Of a DNA stretch of 24,720 nt, positions 1-13,554 are shown in pieces. This stretch comes from Blakeslea trispora (lineage: Eukaryota > Mucoromycota > Mucoromycetes > Mucorales > Choanephoraceae). The position numbers and the translations under genes are program-made. How positions within the stretch are numbered: the first letter of the stretch is position 1; every line of letters begins with the position of its first letter. The stretch is from contig JAIWNE010000233.1 of the NCBI GenBank assembly GCA_025331445.1, positions 1 to 24,720 of the forward strand. Direction: 5' to 3'. A model generated the notes under the pieces. That model saw only the letters and a list, made by a program, of their open reading frames with translations, made no database searches and was not told where the DNA came from.

Positions 1-514
1 AAAATTACTCAAACAACTGAGTATGTCTTTATATATATCAAGCAGCAATTGATGCTAAAATCTGTATAAGAAAGTACGGTCTTTAAGATTCAATTGCAGT
101 AAAACAAAACTACAAGAAACTATTGATAAGATTTACAACGTAAGTAAGTATCATATTGATGAACTCATCAACTTGCATATCTTCATCATTGAGTTTCAAA
201 AATAAAAGTGTCTCAATTTTAAAATAGTTCCAGTTGCTCACTAAATAAGTTGTTTTCATAAAAAAAAAAGAGCCATATATTCGAATACAATGGGATAAAA
301 CACGATCGTGTTTCTAAATGACTTTCCTCTAAAAACCAGAAGATCGGATGCTGTTGTGTTCTCGATCGACTGGCCCTGCCTGCCCTCAGTACGGAGTAGC
401 GCTTCAAATTTAAGAATCTCTTCTCAGCAAATCAGTAAAATTAATGTGCCTTCCTTTTTTTCTCTCTTTCTCTTTTTCCATTTATTGTCTCCACTATAAC
501 CTATCTATTTGCAT
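1..514. other. Left-edge intergenic region
   Basis: I see no convincing gene here. Short reading frames on both strands lack recognisable motifs. The last 70 bases before the ERD1 start are a pyrimidine-rich stretch (T and CT runs around 449-490), which is common in fungal promoters and 5' leaders. The first 250 bases could be the tail or promoter of a neighbour outside the window. Confidence 0.4.
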
Positions 515-2068
515 ATGGAAGCAGAAGGCTCTCTCTTGCCTATAACATATAGACCTATTGTTCTGTTTTCAATAGGTGTCTTAGGATGGGCACTTAATCT
601 CTTCATTCTTCAAAAGTGTGGGATCGAACCCATCTCGCTACTGCAGCTTCATCAGACCGACAAACACACTTCATTATACCAACCCATATTTCATCTCTCT
701 GGGTTACTAATAGCCATATCGTTGTTTAGTCTCGGCTTGTTCTGGCAGCTAGAATCGCCACAAGTTGCAGCTTTACCTTATTTATTAGCTTTGCTATTGC
801 TGTTTTGGCCTGGAAAATCGTTTTATAGAAAAGAAAGGTTACGGTTTACAAGGTAACATAATCAACAAGGGCACTCTAGAAAACAAGTCAGCTTCATAAA
901 AAGGAGATATCTCAAACTAAGCATTCTTTCGTTTTATTCAATCAAACCAAACACTTTAGGATGTTAAGGAGAGTCATGTCTCTTAATATCTTTGCACCTG
1001 TTTTCTTTTCAGATATTATATTGGCAGATATGATGACCAGTTTCTCTAATGTTTTTGGAGATCTTTTCATAGCATCTTGCGTATTTGCTTCAGGATACAA
1101 TTCTTCCGTTTTTATGGATAACACCGAGAATATATACTATAGAGATGTTGCTGTACCTTTATTAATTTGGTAAGTAGCACATTGATTTGTTTATCTGATT
1201 TTCGGTCTCATTGTTTGATTATTTTTTTTCATTGCACTTGCATTGTTAAGTACGCCTTACCTTATCCGATTAAAGCAATGTATTGCAGAATATGTAGAAT
1301 CAAGAGAGAGGCGCCATCTATTCAATGCACTCAAGTACGCCTCTTCTATACCTGTTGTTATCTTCTCTGCAGTACAAAGAAAGGCGGTCATGTACATTAC
1401 AGAAGTTGGTAGTATACCTCAGCATTGGTATCTTAAAGAAGACACGATTTTTCGATTTTGGTAAGCAAATCAAGGAGATGCTAAAAAGAAAGAAAGGACA
1501 AAAGAGGGGAGGGAGGGGGTCAAAAGTCAAGAAAGAAGTCAAGGGATTTTATTTTTACTAACAACCTATGTATAGGATTATGTTTGTCTTCATCAACTCA
1601 ATGTATTCTTTTTGGTGGGATATATCAATGGATTGGAATCTAATTACTGTTCAGCTCGATCCGACAGAAATCAGTGATCATCATCAGCCACAATCAAAGC
1701 ATCACAACAAAGTGATCCGACATCCGCCACAAGTAACAACGCCCATGATCCATTTTCGACGTCAACTTTATTTTTCTCAGCCATTTTGGTATGTTCTCAG
1801 CATTTTCTTTGATTTCTTATTGCGGATAACATGGAGTTTGAAATTAAGCTCGCATATCTATTTGCGAAAGCTTGATGGGAGCATATTTCTTATGGAGTTA
1901 CTCGAGATCTTCCGGCGCTGGGTGTGGGTGATTTTCAGATTAGAAAGCGAATGGGTAAAGAAAGTCTACAACAGCTTGCCTAATGCAGCTTTTGAGAACC
2001 TTCGCATGAACTTATTAGACCGCAGATCTTCAGGTACTTTGTCACCTATTGTAGAAGAAGATCCGTGA
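515..2068 (+). CDS. ERD1: ERD1-like EXS-domain membrane protein
   Basis: Four exons (515-852, 960-1169, 1251-1460, 1576-2068) join in frame to 416 residues; every junction leaves phase 2 and has a GT donor and AG acceptor. The product is a multi-span membrane protein made of an N-terminal hydrophobic region followed by an EXS domain, with no N-terminal SPX domain, which separates it from SYG1/PHO81/XPR1 relatives and points to ERD1. Visible EXS hallmarks are FSDIILADMMTSF (exon 2), RLKQCIAEYVESRERRHLFNA (split here as RLKQCIAEY and HLFNALKY; exon 3), YSFWWDISMDW (exon 4) and a late FRRWVWVIFRLESEW. Yeast Erd1 (about 362 residues) acts in the Golgi in retention of ER lumenal proteins, glycosyltransferase recycling and phosphate recycling; that role is transferred by family only. 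The start is the ATG at 515; the in-frame TTG just upstream is not a credible start. Very confident on the family, fairly confident on ERD1 as the subfamily. Confidence 0.88.
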
Positions 2069-2111
2069 CTTGCTAGATCAAATAATAAATTTTGGAATTT
2101 TTTCGCATCTA

Positions 2112-2147
2112 TTTTTTTCTCTCTCTCTCTCTCTTTCTTCTTCTCTA
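2112..2147. repeat. CT-rich microsatellite in the pyrG leader
   Basis: A run of T and CT dinucleotides fills about 36 bases of the 100 bp between the ERD1 stop and the pyrG start, ending about 20 bases before the ATG. CT-rich tracts next to the start site are typical of highly expressed fungal genes, so this is probably part of the pyrG promoter or leader. It is also a simple repeat that may vary in length between strains. Confidence 0.55.
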
Positions 2148-2168
2148 ACTTGATAACAAATTTAAGCA

Positions 2169-3110
2169 ATGAACACCTACAAGACCTACAGTGAACGTGC
2201 TAAGCAACACCCTAATGCTTGTGCTCGCTCTCTCTTTGAGTTGATGGAGCGTAAGCAATCCAACTTGTCTGTTGCTGTTGATGTAACAACCAAAAAGGAA
2301 TTGCTTTCTATCGCCGATTCTGTAGGCCCATATGTTTGTGTTCTCAAGGTATAGAGAAGAAGAAAGGTCCATGTAGTGGCTTATTAAATATTCAAAAATC
2401 TATCAATCTATACAATGCTCCATAGACTCACATTGATATTGTCGAAGATTTCGATGCTGACTTAGTAGAGCAACTACAAAAGTTAGCAGAGAAGCATGAT
2501 TTCTTAATCTTTGAAGACCGCAAGTTTGCAGATATCGGTATGTGAATTCTATCTATTTTTTTTCTGATGTGTGCATGGATGACTCATGATCATATTCTTA
2601 GGTAATACTGTCAAGCATCAATATGGCAAGGGCGTTTACAAGATTGCTTCTTGGTCTCATATTACTAATGCTCACACAGTTCCTGGAGAAGGTATTATCA
2701 AGGGACTTGCCGAAGTCGGCCTCCCTCTTGGTCGTGGCTTGCTTTTGCTAGCAGAAATGTCATCTCAAGGTGCATTAACTAAGGGTATTTACACTGCCGA
2801 ATCTGTCAATATGGCTCGCCGCAACAAAGATTTCGTTTTTGGCTTTATTGCACAACACAAAATGAATCAGTATGATGATGAGGATTTTGTTGTCATGTCG
2901 CCTGGTGTCGGACTTGATGTGAAGGGTGATGGTTTAGGTCAGCAATATAGAACTCCTCATCAAGTCATTGTCGAAAGCGGCGGAGACATCATTATTGTAG
3001 GTCGTGGTATCTACGGTCAGCCAGACCAGGTTGAAGCTCAAGCTCAACGCTACCGTCAAGCTGGTTGGGATGCTTATCTTGAAAGAGTGCGTCTTAACAG
3101 TAAAGATTAA
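2169..3110 (+). CDS. pyrG: Orotidine-5'-phosphate decarboxylase
   Basis: Three exons (2169-2348, 2426-2537, 2602-3110) give 266 residues, the usual length for fungal OMP decarboxylases. The enzyme converts OMP to UMP, the last step of de novo pyrimidine synthesis, in the cytosol. Seen in the sequence: the N-terminal SVAVDVTTK strand, the substrate-phosphate side THIDIVEDF, the catalytic signature [20 protein letters not shown] with its Asp-Lys-x-x-x-Asp pattern (the intron lies inside the ADI-G codon), and the C-terminal phosphate-binding [11 protein letters not shown]. It is the pyrG/URA3 orthologue; loss in Mucorales is known to give uracil auxotrophy and 5-fluoroorotic acid resistance. It lies 100 bp behind ERD1 on the same strand and converges on PKC1, with 178 bp between the stop codons. 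No defects seen. Confidence 0.97.
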
Positions 3111-3288
3111 CTCTCAATCACAAGCCCACACATCCATGTATAATAGTCTCCATTGAAATCATTTCATAAAACATCATCTATTTTTTTTTTTTTCAAAAAG
3201 AAGTTGAAGTCACAAGATAATTTAGACTTGTTCCTTTAGTTATTAAGATATGTAAGCAGTAAATATTAAATGAGTGTTTCTACTATGC

Positions 3289-6863
<3,575 letters not shown>

Positions 6864-8416
6864 AGCTCGGTTCGCTTTCTTTGCTCAAGATCAGGTACTA
6901 GGCAAATAAAGTAAAAAGAAGTAAGAGAAATAAGAAGGAGCTAAAGAAAGACAATAGGTAATAAAATAAATATATATATTTATAAAAAAAAAAATACAGT
7001 GCATCGACCCTCAATTGGACACTTTTTGAGAAAATTGGAACCTAGTTGCCCATAAATTTGAAGTCCAGTCGACCACTTTTTTAAGCTCCATTTAAGCAAT
7101 TCTTCAAACTTCATCATCATTTTGAAATTACTTTATTGGAAAGAAAGAACTGGATGGTATGGCTTTATATGGAACCCACTATGCCGACAATTAGGACTGA
7201 TATGCTAAATGTTTATCTGACATGTTTCTCTCATTTGACTGAGGATGAGCCTTCTGCGACTCACGGAGACTATGTCTTTCAAGATGATTAAAACTCTTGC
7301 CACATGGGCAGCAATCCTGCTTAATAAAATAAAGAAAAAAAGCGATGATTGACCCAGGAGTTCTTGATCTCAACTCAATTGAAGACTTTTGGGGCCTGCA
7401 GTAAGAGTAAGATGAAAGTCAGTAAGCGCAGTAATCAAATCATCAGCACCGAGTAGCTTGAGCAAGTAATTCATGAAGAATGCGAGAGAGACCTGACCTC
7501 AGTCTTTTTTTTTTATACACTCTAGTTACCAAAAAGATACTCAAGGGTGAGAGAGAGAGGTAATGAGTTGTACCTTATTGATTCTTTCGTAATTCAAACG
7601 TATGGTGCTTTGTTTGCTTGAATGAACCTCAAGACCTTTTTTATGTGTCAGTAATGCGTGAGGTCTCTTTGTTTGAACATGATGTCTTTCAAGATACAAA
7701 AATTAAGCTTAAAGCACCCGAATGTAAACGCAACTCAGTGTCTGTTAGACAAAAGGATTGAGGCAGATTAAAGCTTTGATAATTAGCGAAATCGACACCA
7801 AGAAGCTATAGCAACATAGAGAACTGAATAGCATTTTATTGTATCGAAAGAAGCTCTTGTACATAATCCAGACAAAAAAACTAACATAGGCGTAGTTTGC
7901 AAGACAGACTAAAACCTACAAATATTCAAACAATATGGTGCAACAACTGGATTTTATGCTTTGATATCGCAATTGACTTCCTTCATATTCAAGATTGACA
8001 GTTTGGGCCTTTTTTGCTACTAGTCATATTGAGTGTTGTCTCTGCCCTGAACTATTTATGAGCTATACCCTTCAGTTTGACAGCTTCCTGTTCTATCACT
8101 CTTACTTTTGTCGCTATGCTGACTTGTTGAACCTTTGTTCATAAGCCCTATAGTCTTCTTCATTTTTTCTGTTTTGCTAAATATTTGATAGGACAACACC
8201 AAAAGAAAAAGATCCTGCCTTTTGTTACTATGCATTCTATATTTGAATTGGGATTTAATTTTGTGTCTCTATTTTTTCTTTTTTCGTCTTTTTTCTTTAA
8301 AAAACTTATTACAATAGACTAACAAAATATAAAGGAGGGCAAAACAAGCAAGTCCAAAAGGAACCGAGATAGAAAGAGCAAAGAGCAAATAACTCAATAC
8401 TCTTTTGGCCTGTGAT
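6864..8416. other. Divergent intergenic region between PKC1 and RIC1
   Basis: About 1.55 kb separates the two divergent start codons and must hold both promoters. AT-rich, TATA-like sequence lies at about 6960-6990 upstream of PKC1. No intact gene was found. Two short, partly zinc-finger-like remnants on the minus strand are listed separately, and the remainder shows only short unsupported reading frames. Confidence 0.5.
7190..7740 (-). pseudogene. Possible decayed C2H2 zinc-finger remnants
   Basis: Two places on the minus strand share the 14-base word read as LERH: around 7271-7284 (context CCPCGKSFNHLERH) and around 7681-7694 (context FLYLERHH). The first has a Cys-x-Cys pair and a Phe and Leu before the His, reminiscent of a C2H2 finger, and the second is preceded by stops. 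Spacing is not a clean C-x2-C/H-x3-H, so this is a weak suggestion of a degraded zinc-finger gene or repeat, not a demonstrated one. Confidence 0.25.
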
Positions 8417-11400
8417 ATGTACTGGATAAATGGAATAGCAAGCGAGTTGTCTTTAAACTGCACACAGAGCTCAACTCGAACAAAAGACAAAACCTTTCCT
8501 CGCTCGTTGGACATTGTGTCTATTCAACCTTCTCATCACGCGTCACTGTACATTACTTGCACCCGATCTGCCATCTATCTATGGTCTATCAAGGTAGACT
8601 TTGATGCTTTGCTCTCTTTTTTAAGAGTGTTAACTTGATTTATAGCCTAGCACTGTTCTTTCGTTTGTGGAACGTTCTGATCAACATATAGATGAATTTG
8701 GAGAAAATTTAGAGGCACTATGGAAACCTGACAGCTCAGCAATTGTTGTTCGCGTACAGTAAATTGATTGTTTTCCTAGATACGAGTTCTAATTCACACC
8801 TGCAAATAGACAAAGAAGCATTATCTCTTGCTTTATTCTGTTCTCCCTTACGATCAGCGAGCATTTGAATTTAATTTCCCTCATTCTCCACATGCTTATG
8901 TGACAGGGCCTGGTGAAGGCAAAGGATGCAAGACGATACTTTTAAAGTTTAGGCTAGCAATCCGGGTTGATGCTGGTATTATCTGGTACAGTAAATATAT
9001 ATAAAAAATACGATGCTTATCCTAAGAAAGAAGAAAAAACTAATCAATTACAAAGTGGCACTTCTTCTGAGGATACGCTTGTAATTGCTACTCAGTCACC
9101 ACTAGCAATTCAGTGTATTTCATGGAATCCTCGTCAGATCAATTCAACACAAACTACCATGATAGATCAAATAGACATCATGGAGACTGATGGTACAGCA
9201 ATCCCCTTTTGATTGATTTACTCAGTAACTTTTGTACTAAGACAATTACATAGAGCAAATTTCCCAATTGGTATATGACAAAGCAATGAAGATTTCTGTT
9301 TGGATTTCCAATAAAGGCAGAGCTTATTTTGTACAAAGCGGCAGTTTAATAGCAAACCCTCATCAAGCTGGAGACGAACCAGATCTTAAATCAAAAATAT
9401 CTTTACCGGACGCACCATCTTTTAAATCAAAAGCCGAGTGGATAGGTGTTTGCTTTCATCAGCATGAAACAGATAAAGCCAGTGTGGTTTCGATCAATCC
9501 CAAGTTTTCAACAATTGCTGTAGGGACTAGCAGAGGTATTGTCTATGTTTACTCAATCACAAGTTATGCAGAAACACCCGTATTACTACATAAGCTTGAA
9601 TTGATATCATGGGCATCTCAAAGATCTTCACTATCAGGTGCAGATGACAGTGCCAATTCTGTGCAATCAGTCCAATGGACCTCAGATGGTTATGCTCTTG
9701 CTGTTGGATTTAAAAAATATGGTCTAGCTGTTTGGAGTGTCTATGGCGGACTGTTATGTTCTTCAAGTGAGATGGATGAAATGTTTGATGGCGAAAGGTA
9801 TGGTATAGCTTTAGCTTTATTTATTATTATTGTTATTGTTTTACATGTGCATTTATATATGTGTATCAGCTTGATCTTAATAAAAAAGTGTCTATTCTCT
9901 TATAGATTGAAAGATGCTTATGTCAAGAGGATTCAAACACTGGTATGTCTTTTCTTTTTGTATGTTGTTACATTGGCTTATACGGTCTTTCCCTTTTTAT
10001 ATGTAAATAGTTTTGGGGCCCTGGAAACCATCAATTGTACATACTGTCTAATTATCATGAACTAAAGACCAAATTGTATACTGTTCCGTTTGCCAAGTTA
10101 GCATTAACCACTCATCTTCACCCGGTAATTGATCTTTTTTTCTGATGAGATCCTTTTATTGTTTGCTAAAGAGTTTTCAATTTACTTTTTGCAGGATAAT
10201 GCACGTAGAGGGCTGATTCAGACAGACGATCGCATCTTGCTATACAACAATGGTGGCGATTATCAAGAAAACAACACGACAATCGATCCAGCAGCTGTAG
10301 CATGGTCTCATATTCAATATCCTGCACTTTATATTACTGATCATTGGCCCATACGCTACACTTCAATTAGTTCAGATGGAAAATATATTGCAATTGCTGG
10401 AAAGCGTGGCTTTGCTCATTATAATTCTATCTCTAATCGTTGGAAGCTATTTGGAAATCAGCAACAAGAGCAAAGTTTTTTAGTGCAAGGCGGTTTAGTC
10501 TGGTATAAACATATTTTGATTGTTGGTTGCGAATTGGTTCAGCACAAGACATATGAGGTATGCAGCTTTTCTTCTTTTTTTTTTGTACACTTATATGAAA
10601 AGTACCAGAATCTAATTGATTTCTTTCAGATTCGCTTATACTCTCGAGATAGCAACCTTGACAACGCATATGTACTTTGTACTGAGCACTTGAAAGCAGC
10701 CCCCATTTATTTGACGCTTTCCAATCAATTCTTACTGGTTTACACAGCCGATAATATACTTTCAATATTCTACATTTGTGTAGGACCTACACCTAGTCAT
10801 AGCAATAATGGCAGACAAGGCGGTTTAGCAGCATTGGAGCTGATTCGAAAGATCTCCCTCAAAGATGTTGTAAACCATACATTACACCTCAGAAGTATCA
10901 GTTTGTTTCATCCAGTCTATGGAGATCAGCTTAGGTCTATTGAGCATGTTATTTCATCTAACATTGTATTGCTTGTCAATGGCCAGTTGAGCCTGTTATG
11001 TCCGAAACCCATTGTACGTCTTCAAGCAATTAGATATGTTTTTTTGGCTCACCTGTTTTTTTTTTAATTTTAGGATGAGGATGATGATTCTGACCTCTCA
11101 ATGGATCAATTTATTCTACAAGCACATACACAATTCGACCTCCATGCTCTTCACCATCAAACAGAATATTATTATATTGGAAGAAAACATATAGAAAACT
11201 TGATCACTTCTTTATGGATTGTGGACGGGAAAGGTTTGAAGGTATAGCGGATAGCTTTATGTATTTAGGTTCATTTCGTTTACTGATTGTAAGCATGTCA
11301 TTATTTAGACCATCACCAATTTGCTTTTATCAAAAGATTTTGACTATACCTTACTCGATAACGATTTGTACGAGTACGAGCCCTCTACACCTACTACACC

Positions 11401-12577
11401 TGGTGTCATGTCATCAGCTTCATCAGCTCGCAACTTTGACGTAGGAAAGCCATACTCATTGGGCTATCGAATTGACCAAGAACTCTTGTCTCCATCTGCA
11501 TCTATGACTGATATAGAGACTCATGTCAAATGGAGAATAGACAATTTTGAAGATCTTAAGAGTCAATCCATCTATATTCCCTTAGATTTTTATCCTTTAT
11601 GTATGTGATTGCTTCGTGTTACACATTATCAATACTCACACAATTATTGGTAGCTATTTTGTTGGACAAAGGCATCATTATTGGTATTGAACAAAACATA
11701 TCTTATAAAGATTCCTTGGGGTTTGTTTTTTTCAAGATGAGTCCAAAGGTAAGTTTAGTCAGCATGTACGCTTGCTTGACCGTACATCTAATCAAATATA
11801 GTAGATGCATTTATTTCTTCACCATATCCTACGATACTTATTACAACGGCGATTAGAAGAAGACGCAGTGGCTTTTGCTCGTGCGTATGAAAAGTTTGTG
11901 TATTTTGGTCATGCTTTAGAAATTTTATTGCACACAGTGCTGGAAGAAGAGGCAGGTCATAATTTAGGTGACGGTAAGTATTGTCATTCAATGCTTGTAC
12001 AAAAAAAAAAGACCATGTATCTAAGTTTCACCCCTCCCCCTTCCCCTATTCAGAGGCCATTTTACCTCTGGTGATCAAATTCTTGGATCAGTTTCCTCAT
12101 GCTCTTGATGTGATTGTGAGCTGCGCTCGAAAAACTGAAGTAGCATTGTGGGATCATCTGTTTTCTGTTGTGAGCACACCAAAAGAGCTTTTCGAACTCT
12201 GTCTTGCTGATGGTCGATTACGTACAGCCACTTCATACTTGATTATTCTTCAAACGATGCAACCCTTAGCTATTGGTGGCAAAGATACTGTTCATCTGCT
12301 TGAAAAGGCATTAGATGAGAACGATTATGAGCTCTGCAAAGAATTGCTTCGTTTCCTTAGTTCAATTGATAGTAAGTTGGGGGGTTTTTTTTTATAAGTC
12401 TTTTCTCTCTTGTTTTGACATCGCCATCTTTATCTGATAGATACAGGCAAGACGCTTCAAGAAGCACTGAAAATGGTCAAGAGCCGCATGGAAGGTACCG
12501 ATCTTTTGTCTCCTCATAGTAAAGATGCTCAAATAGAACAAATTGCAAAAAGCATGAGCAATTTGAATAGCAATTAA
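8417..12577 (+). CDS. RIC1: RIC1, subunit of the Ypt6/Rab6 guanine-nucleotide exchange factor
   Basis: Fifteen exons (8417-8593, 8646-8753, 8810-8985, 9056-9192, 9254-9797, 9906-9942, 10011-10124, 10195-10557, 10630-11013, 11074-11241, 11309-11600, 11654-11748, 11805-11973, 12054-12371, 12441-12577) sum to 3219 bases, 1072 residues, close to yeast Ric1 (1056). With Rgp1, Ric1 activates the Golgi Rab Ypt6/Rab6 and supports endosome-to-Golgi retrograde transport. Family hallmarks: N-terminal MYWINGIA, a WD-type beta-propeller half (TRSAIYLWSIK, LALYS-like strands, FVTGPGEGKG-type YVTGPGEGKGCK, VYDKAMKISVWIS, FWGPGNHQLY), the central SLWIVDGKG, IPLDFYPLS and DKGIIIGIEQ, then the helical RIC1 domain (MHLFLHHILRYLLQRRLEED, GHALEILLHTVLEEEAG). 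The start at 8417 gives the conserved MYW N-terminus. Exon 3 and exon 6 boundaries are deduced from frame and similarity and would be the ones to confirm by RNA. Confidence 0.95.
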
Positions 12578-12634
12578 AGCAACCATAACAAAAAAAAATA
12601 TACCCTTTACATATTTAGTCATCAACATGTATTC

Positions 12635-13050
12635 TATTTTACTGCCTTTTGTTCAAATTATCTAATTCATCATTTGGGTTCCTCTCTCGCATCTTTTGTT
12701 CTTTCAAATTTTGATATTTCCTTTATACTCCATCACCCCCCTTCTGCTGCTCATACCAAATCATTACTTGATATATTACCAGTGCTCAAGCAGAATCGAC
12801 ATGTCAATTTCTTGATTGATGTTACTTGTCCCACAGACATAGAGATCAATTGTTTGCAGGAGCTGCTTCATATCCATCCATTGACTGCTGAGGATAAAGC
12901 AACAGAAGAACTTTGAGAAAAATATGAAACTTTTTAGCATTACTTTGTCTGGCTAAATACCTCTGAGTCAAGTTCACAACCATTGCATTACAGTCAGCCA
13001 CAATTGGAATTGGATCGGGTCCTAAATAACGCATATTTGTCATAATAAAC
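12635..13050 (+). pseudogene. CorA/ALR-type Mg2+ transporter relic
   Basis: One frame contains the signature of the cytosolic domain of fungal CorA-family transporters: LIDVTCPTDIEI, then HIHPLTAED, followed by a TGA (12913-12915), EKYETF, a TAG and HYFVW. In intact relatives this region reads as an Asp-Val-x-x-Pro-Thr-x-x-E block, an IHPLT-x-ED block, and an R-E-K block leading to a hydrophobic strand, without stops. The downstream membrane helices with the GMN motif are absent: sequence identity fades by about 13050 and a transposase fragment starts at 13098. So this is a truncated, stop-containing copy, about 60 bp beyond the RIC1 stop. Family call is by motif; the subtype (ALR1 versus MNR2 versus bacterial-like) cannot be decided. 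Confidence 0.6.
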
Positions 13051-13097
13051 AGTTCATTCTTTTTCAAAAAAGAAAAAGAAAACACTTTAATACAAAC

Positions 13098-13472
13098 ATG
13101 TCTACCACCGAAAACAGAAAAGCCCGTGGCAAATACAAAAAGCGTGAAGAAAGGACTTATTGGGGAGTATATTGGTTATATCGCGCTGAGCATCCCTTGA
13201 GAGAGATCGCACGTATCATGGAGATTCCTTATACGACTGTTAACAACATTGTGAAGCGCATTAAGGAAAGAGACACACCTATGCCCAGTGCTCCTCCTGG
13301 TGCAACCCGAAAAGCAGATGAAAGAGCAATGAGACATCTCAAGCTATTTGTGACAAAGAACCCTTCCGCGAGTGTTAATGAGGTGAAACTCGAGCTGGAG
13401 AATATTGGAGTTAAAGTCACTTCGGAAACTGTTGCCAACTATCTTCGTGAGCTAGGATCCGAATCCTCCTAG
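13098..13472 (+). CDS. Tc1/mariner transposase DNA-binding region only (HTH-HTH protein)
   Basis: An uninterrupted 124-residue frame starting at an ATG in an A-rich context. It contains two helix-turn-helix units as in the paired-like N-terminus of Tc1/mariner transposases: the first about residues 20-55 (ending IPYTTVNNIVKRIKE), the second about 72-118 (KNPSASVNEVKLELE, then VTSETVANYLRELG), joined by a Pro/Gly linker. The catalytic DDE domain is missing. After the TAG stop the same frame reads AAHK before another stop, and Tc1-type transposases commonly have an AAxKP-like stretch right after the second HTH, so the present end may be a nonsense mutation or truncation. Either it is a dead fragment with a still-open frame, or a captured DNA-binding protein. 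It sits between the CorA relic and the convergent endoglycosidase gene, with 82 bp to the latter's stop. Confidence 0.7.
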   Translation: MSTTENRKARGKYKKREERTYWGVYWLYRAEHPLREIARIMEIPYTTVNNIVKRIKERDTPMPSAPPGATRKADERAMRHLKLFVTKNPSASVNEVKLELENIGVKVTSETVANYLRELGSESS

Positions 13473-13554
13473 GCAGCTCACAAATAGAATAAAGTCATTC
13501 AAATGGACTAAAACATTCCTTTATTATTTCCTTTCACTGCAAATACAACACTAA

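Noticed and set aside
6996..7090. Possible terminal inverted repeat of a Tc1-type element (CAGTGCATCGACC and a related GTCGACCACTTTTTT)
   Set aside because: I found no inverted partner within the intergenic region and no transposase between, so an element cannot be defined.
8269..8514. Minus-strand frame of 81 codons with a hydrophobic segment, antisense to the RIC1 start
   Set aside because: It overlaps the first RIC1 exon, ends in a Lys run from a T-rich tract, and shows no family motif; it is best explained as a shadow frame.
10433..10765. Minus-strand 110-codon frame inside RIC1
   Set aside because: It lies fully opposite conserved RIC1 exons 8 and 9 and spans their intron.
12846..13085. 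Minus-strand 79-codon frame opposite the CorA relic
   Set aside because: It reads reasonably but matches no family I know and overlaps the better-supported CorA signature on the other strand.
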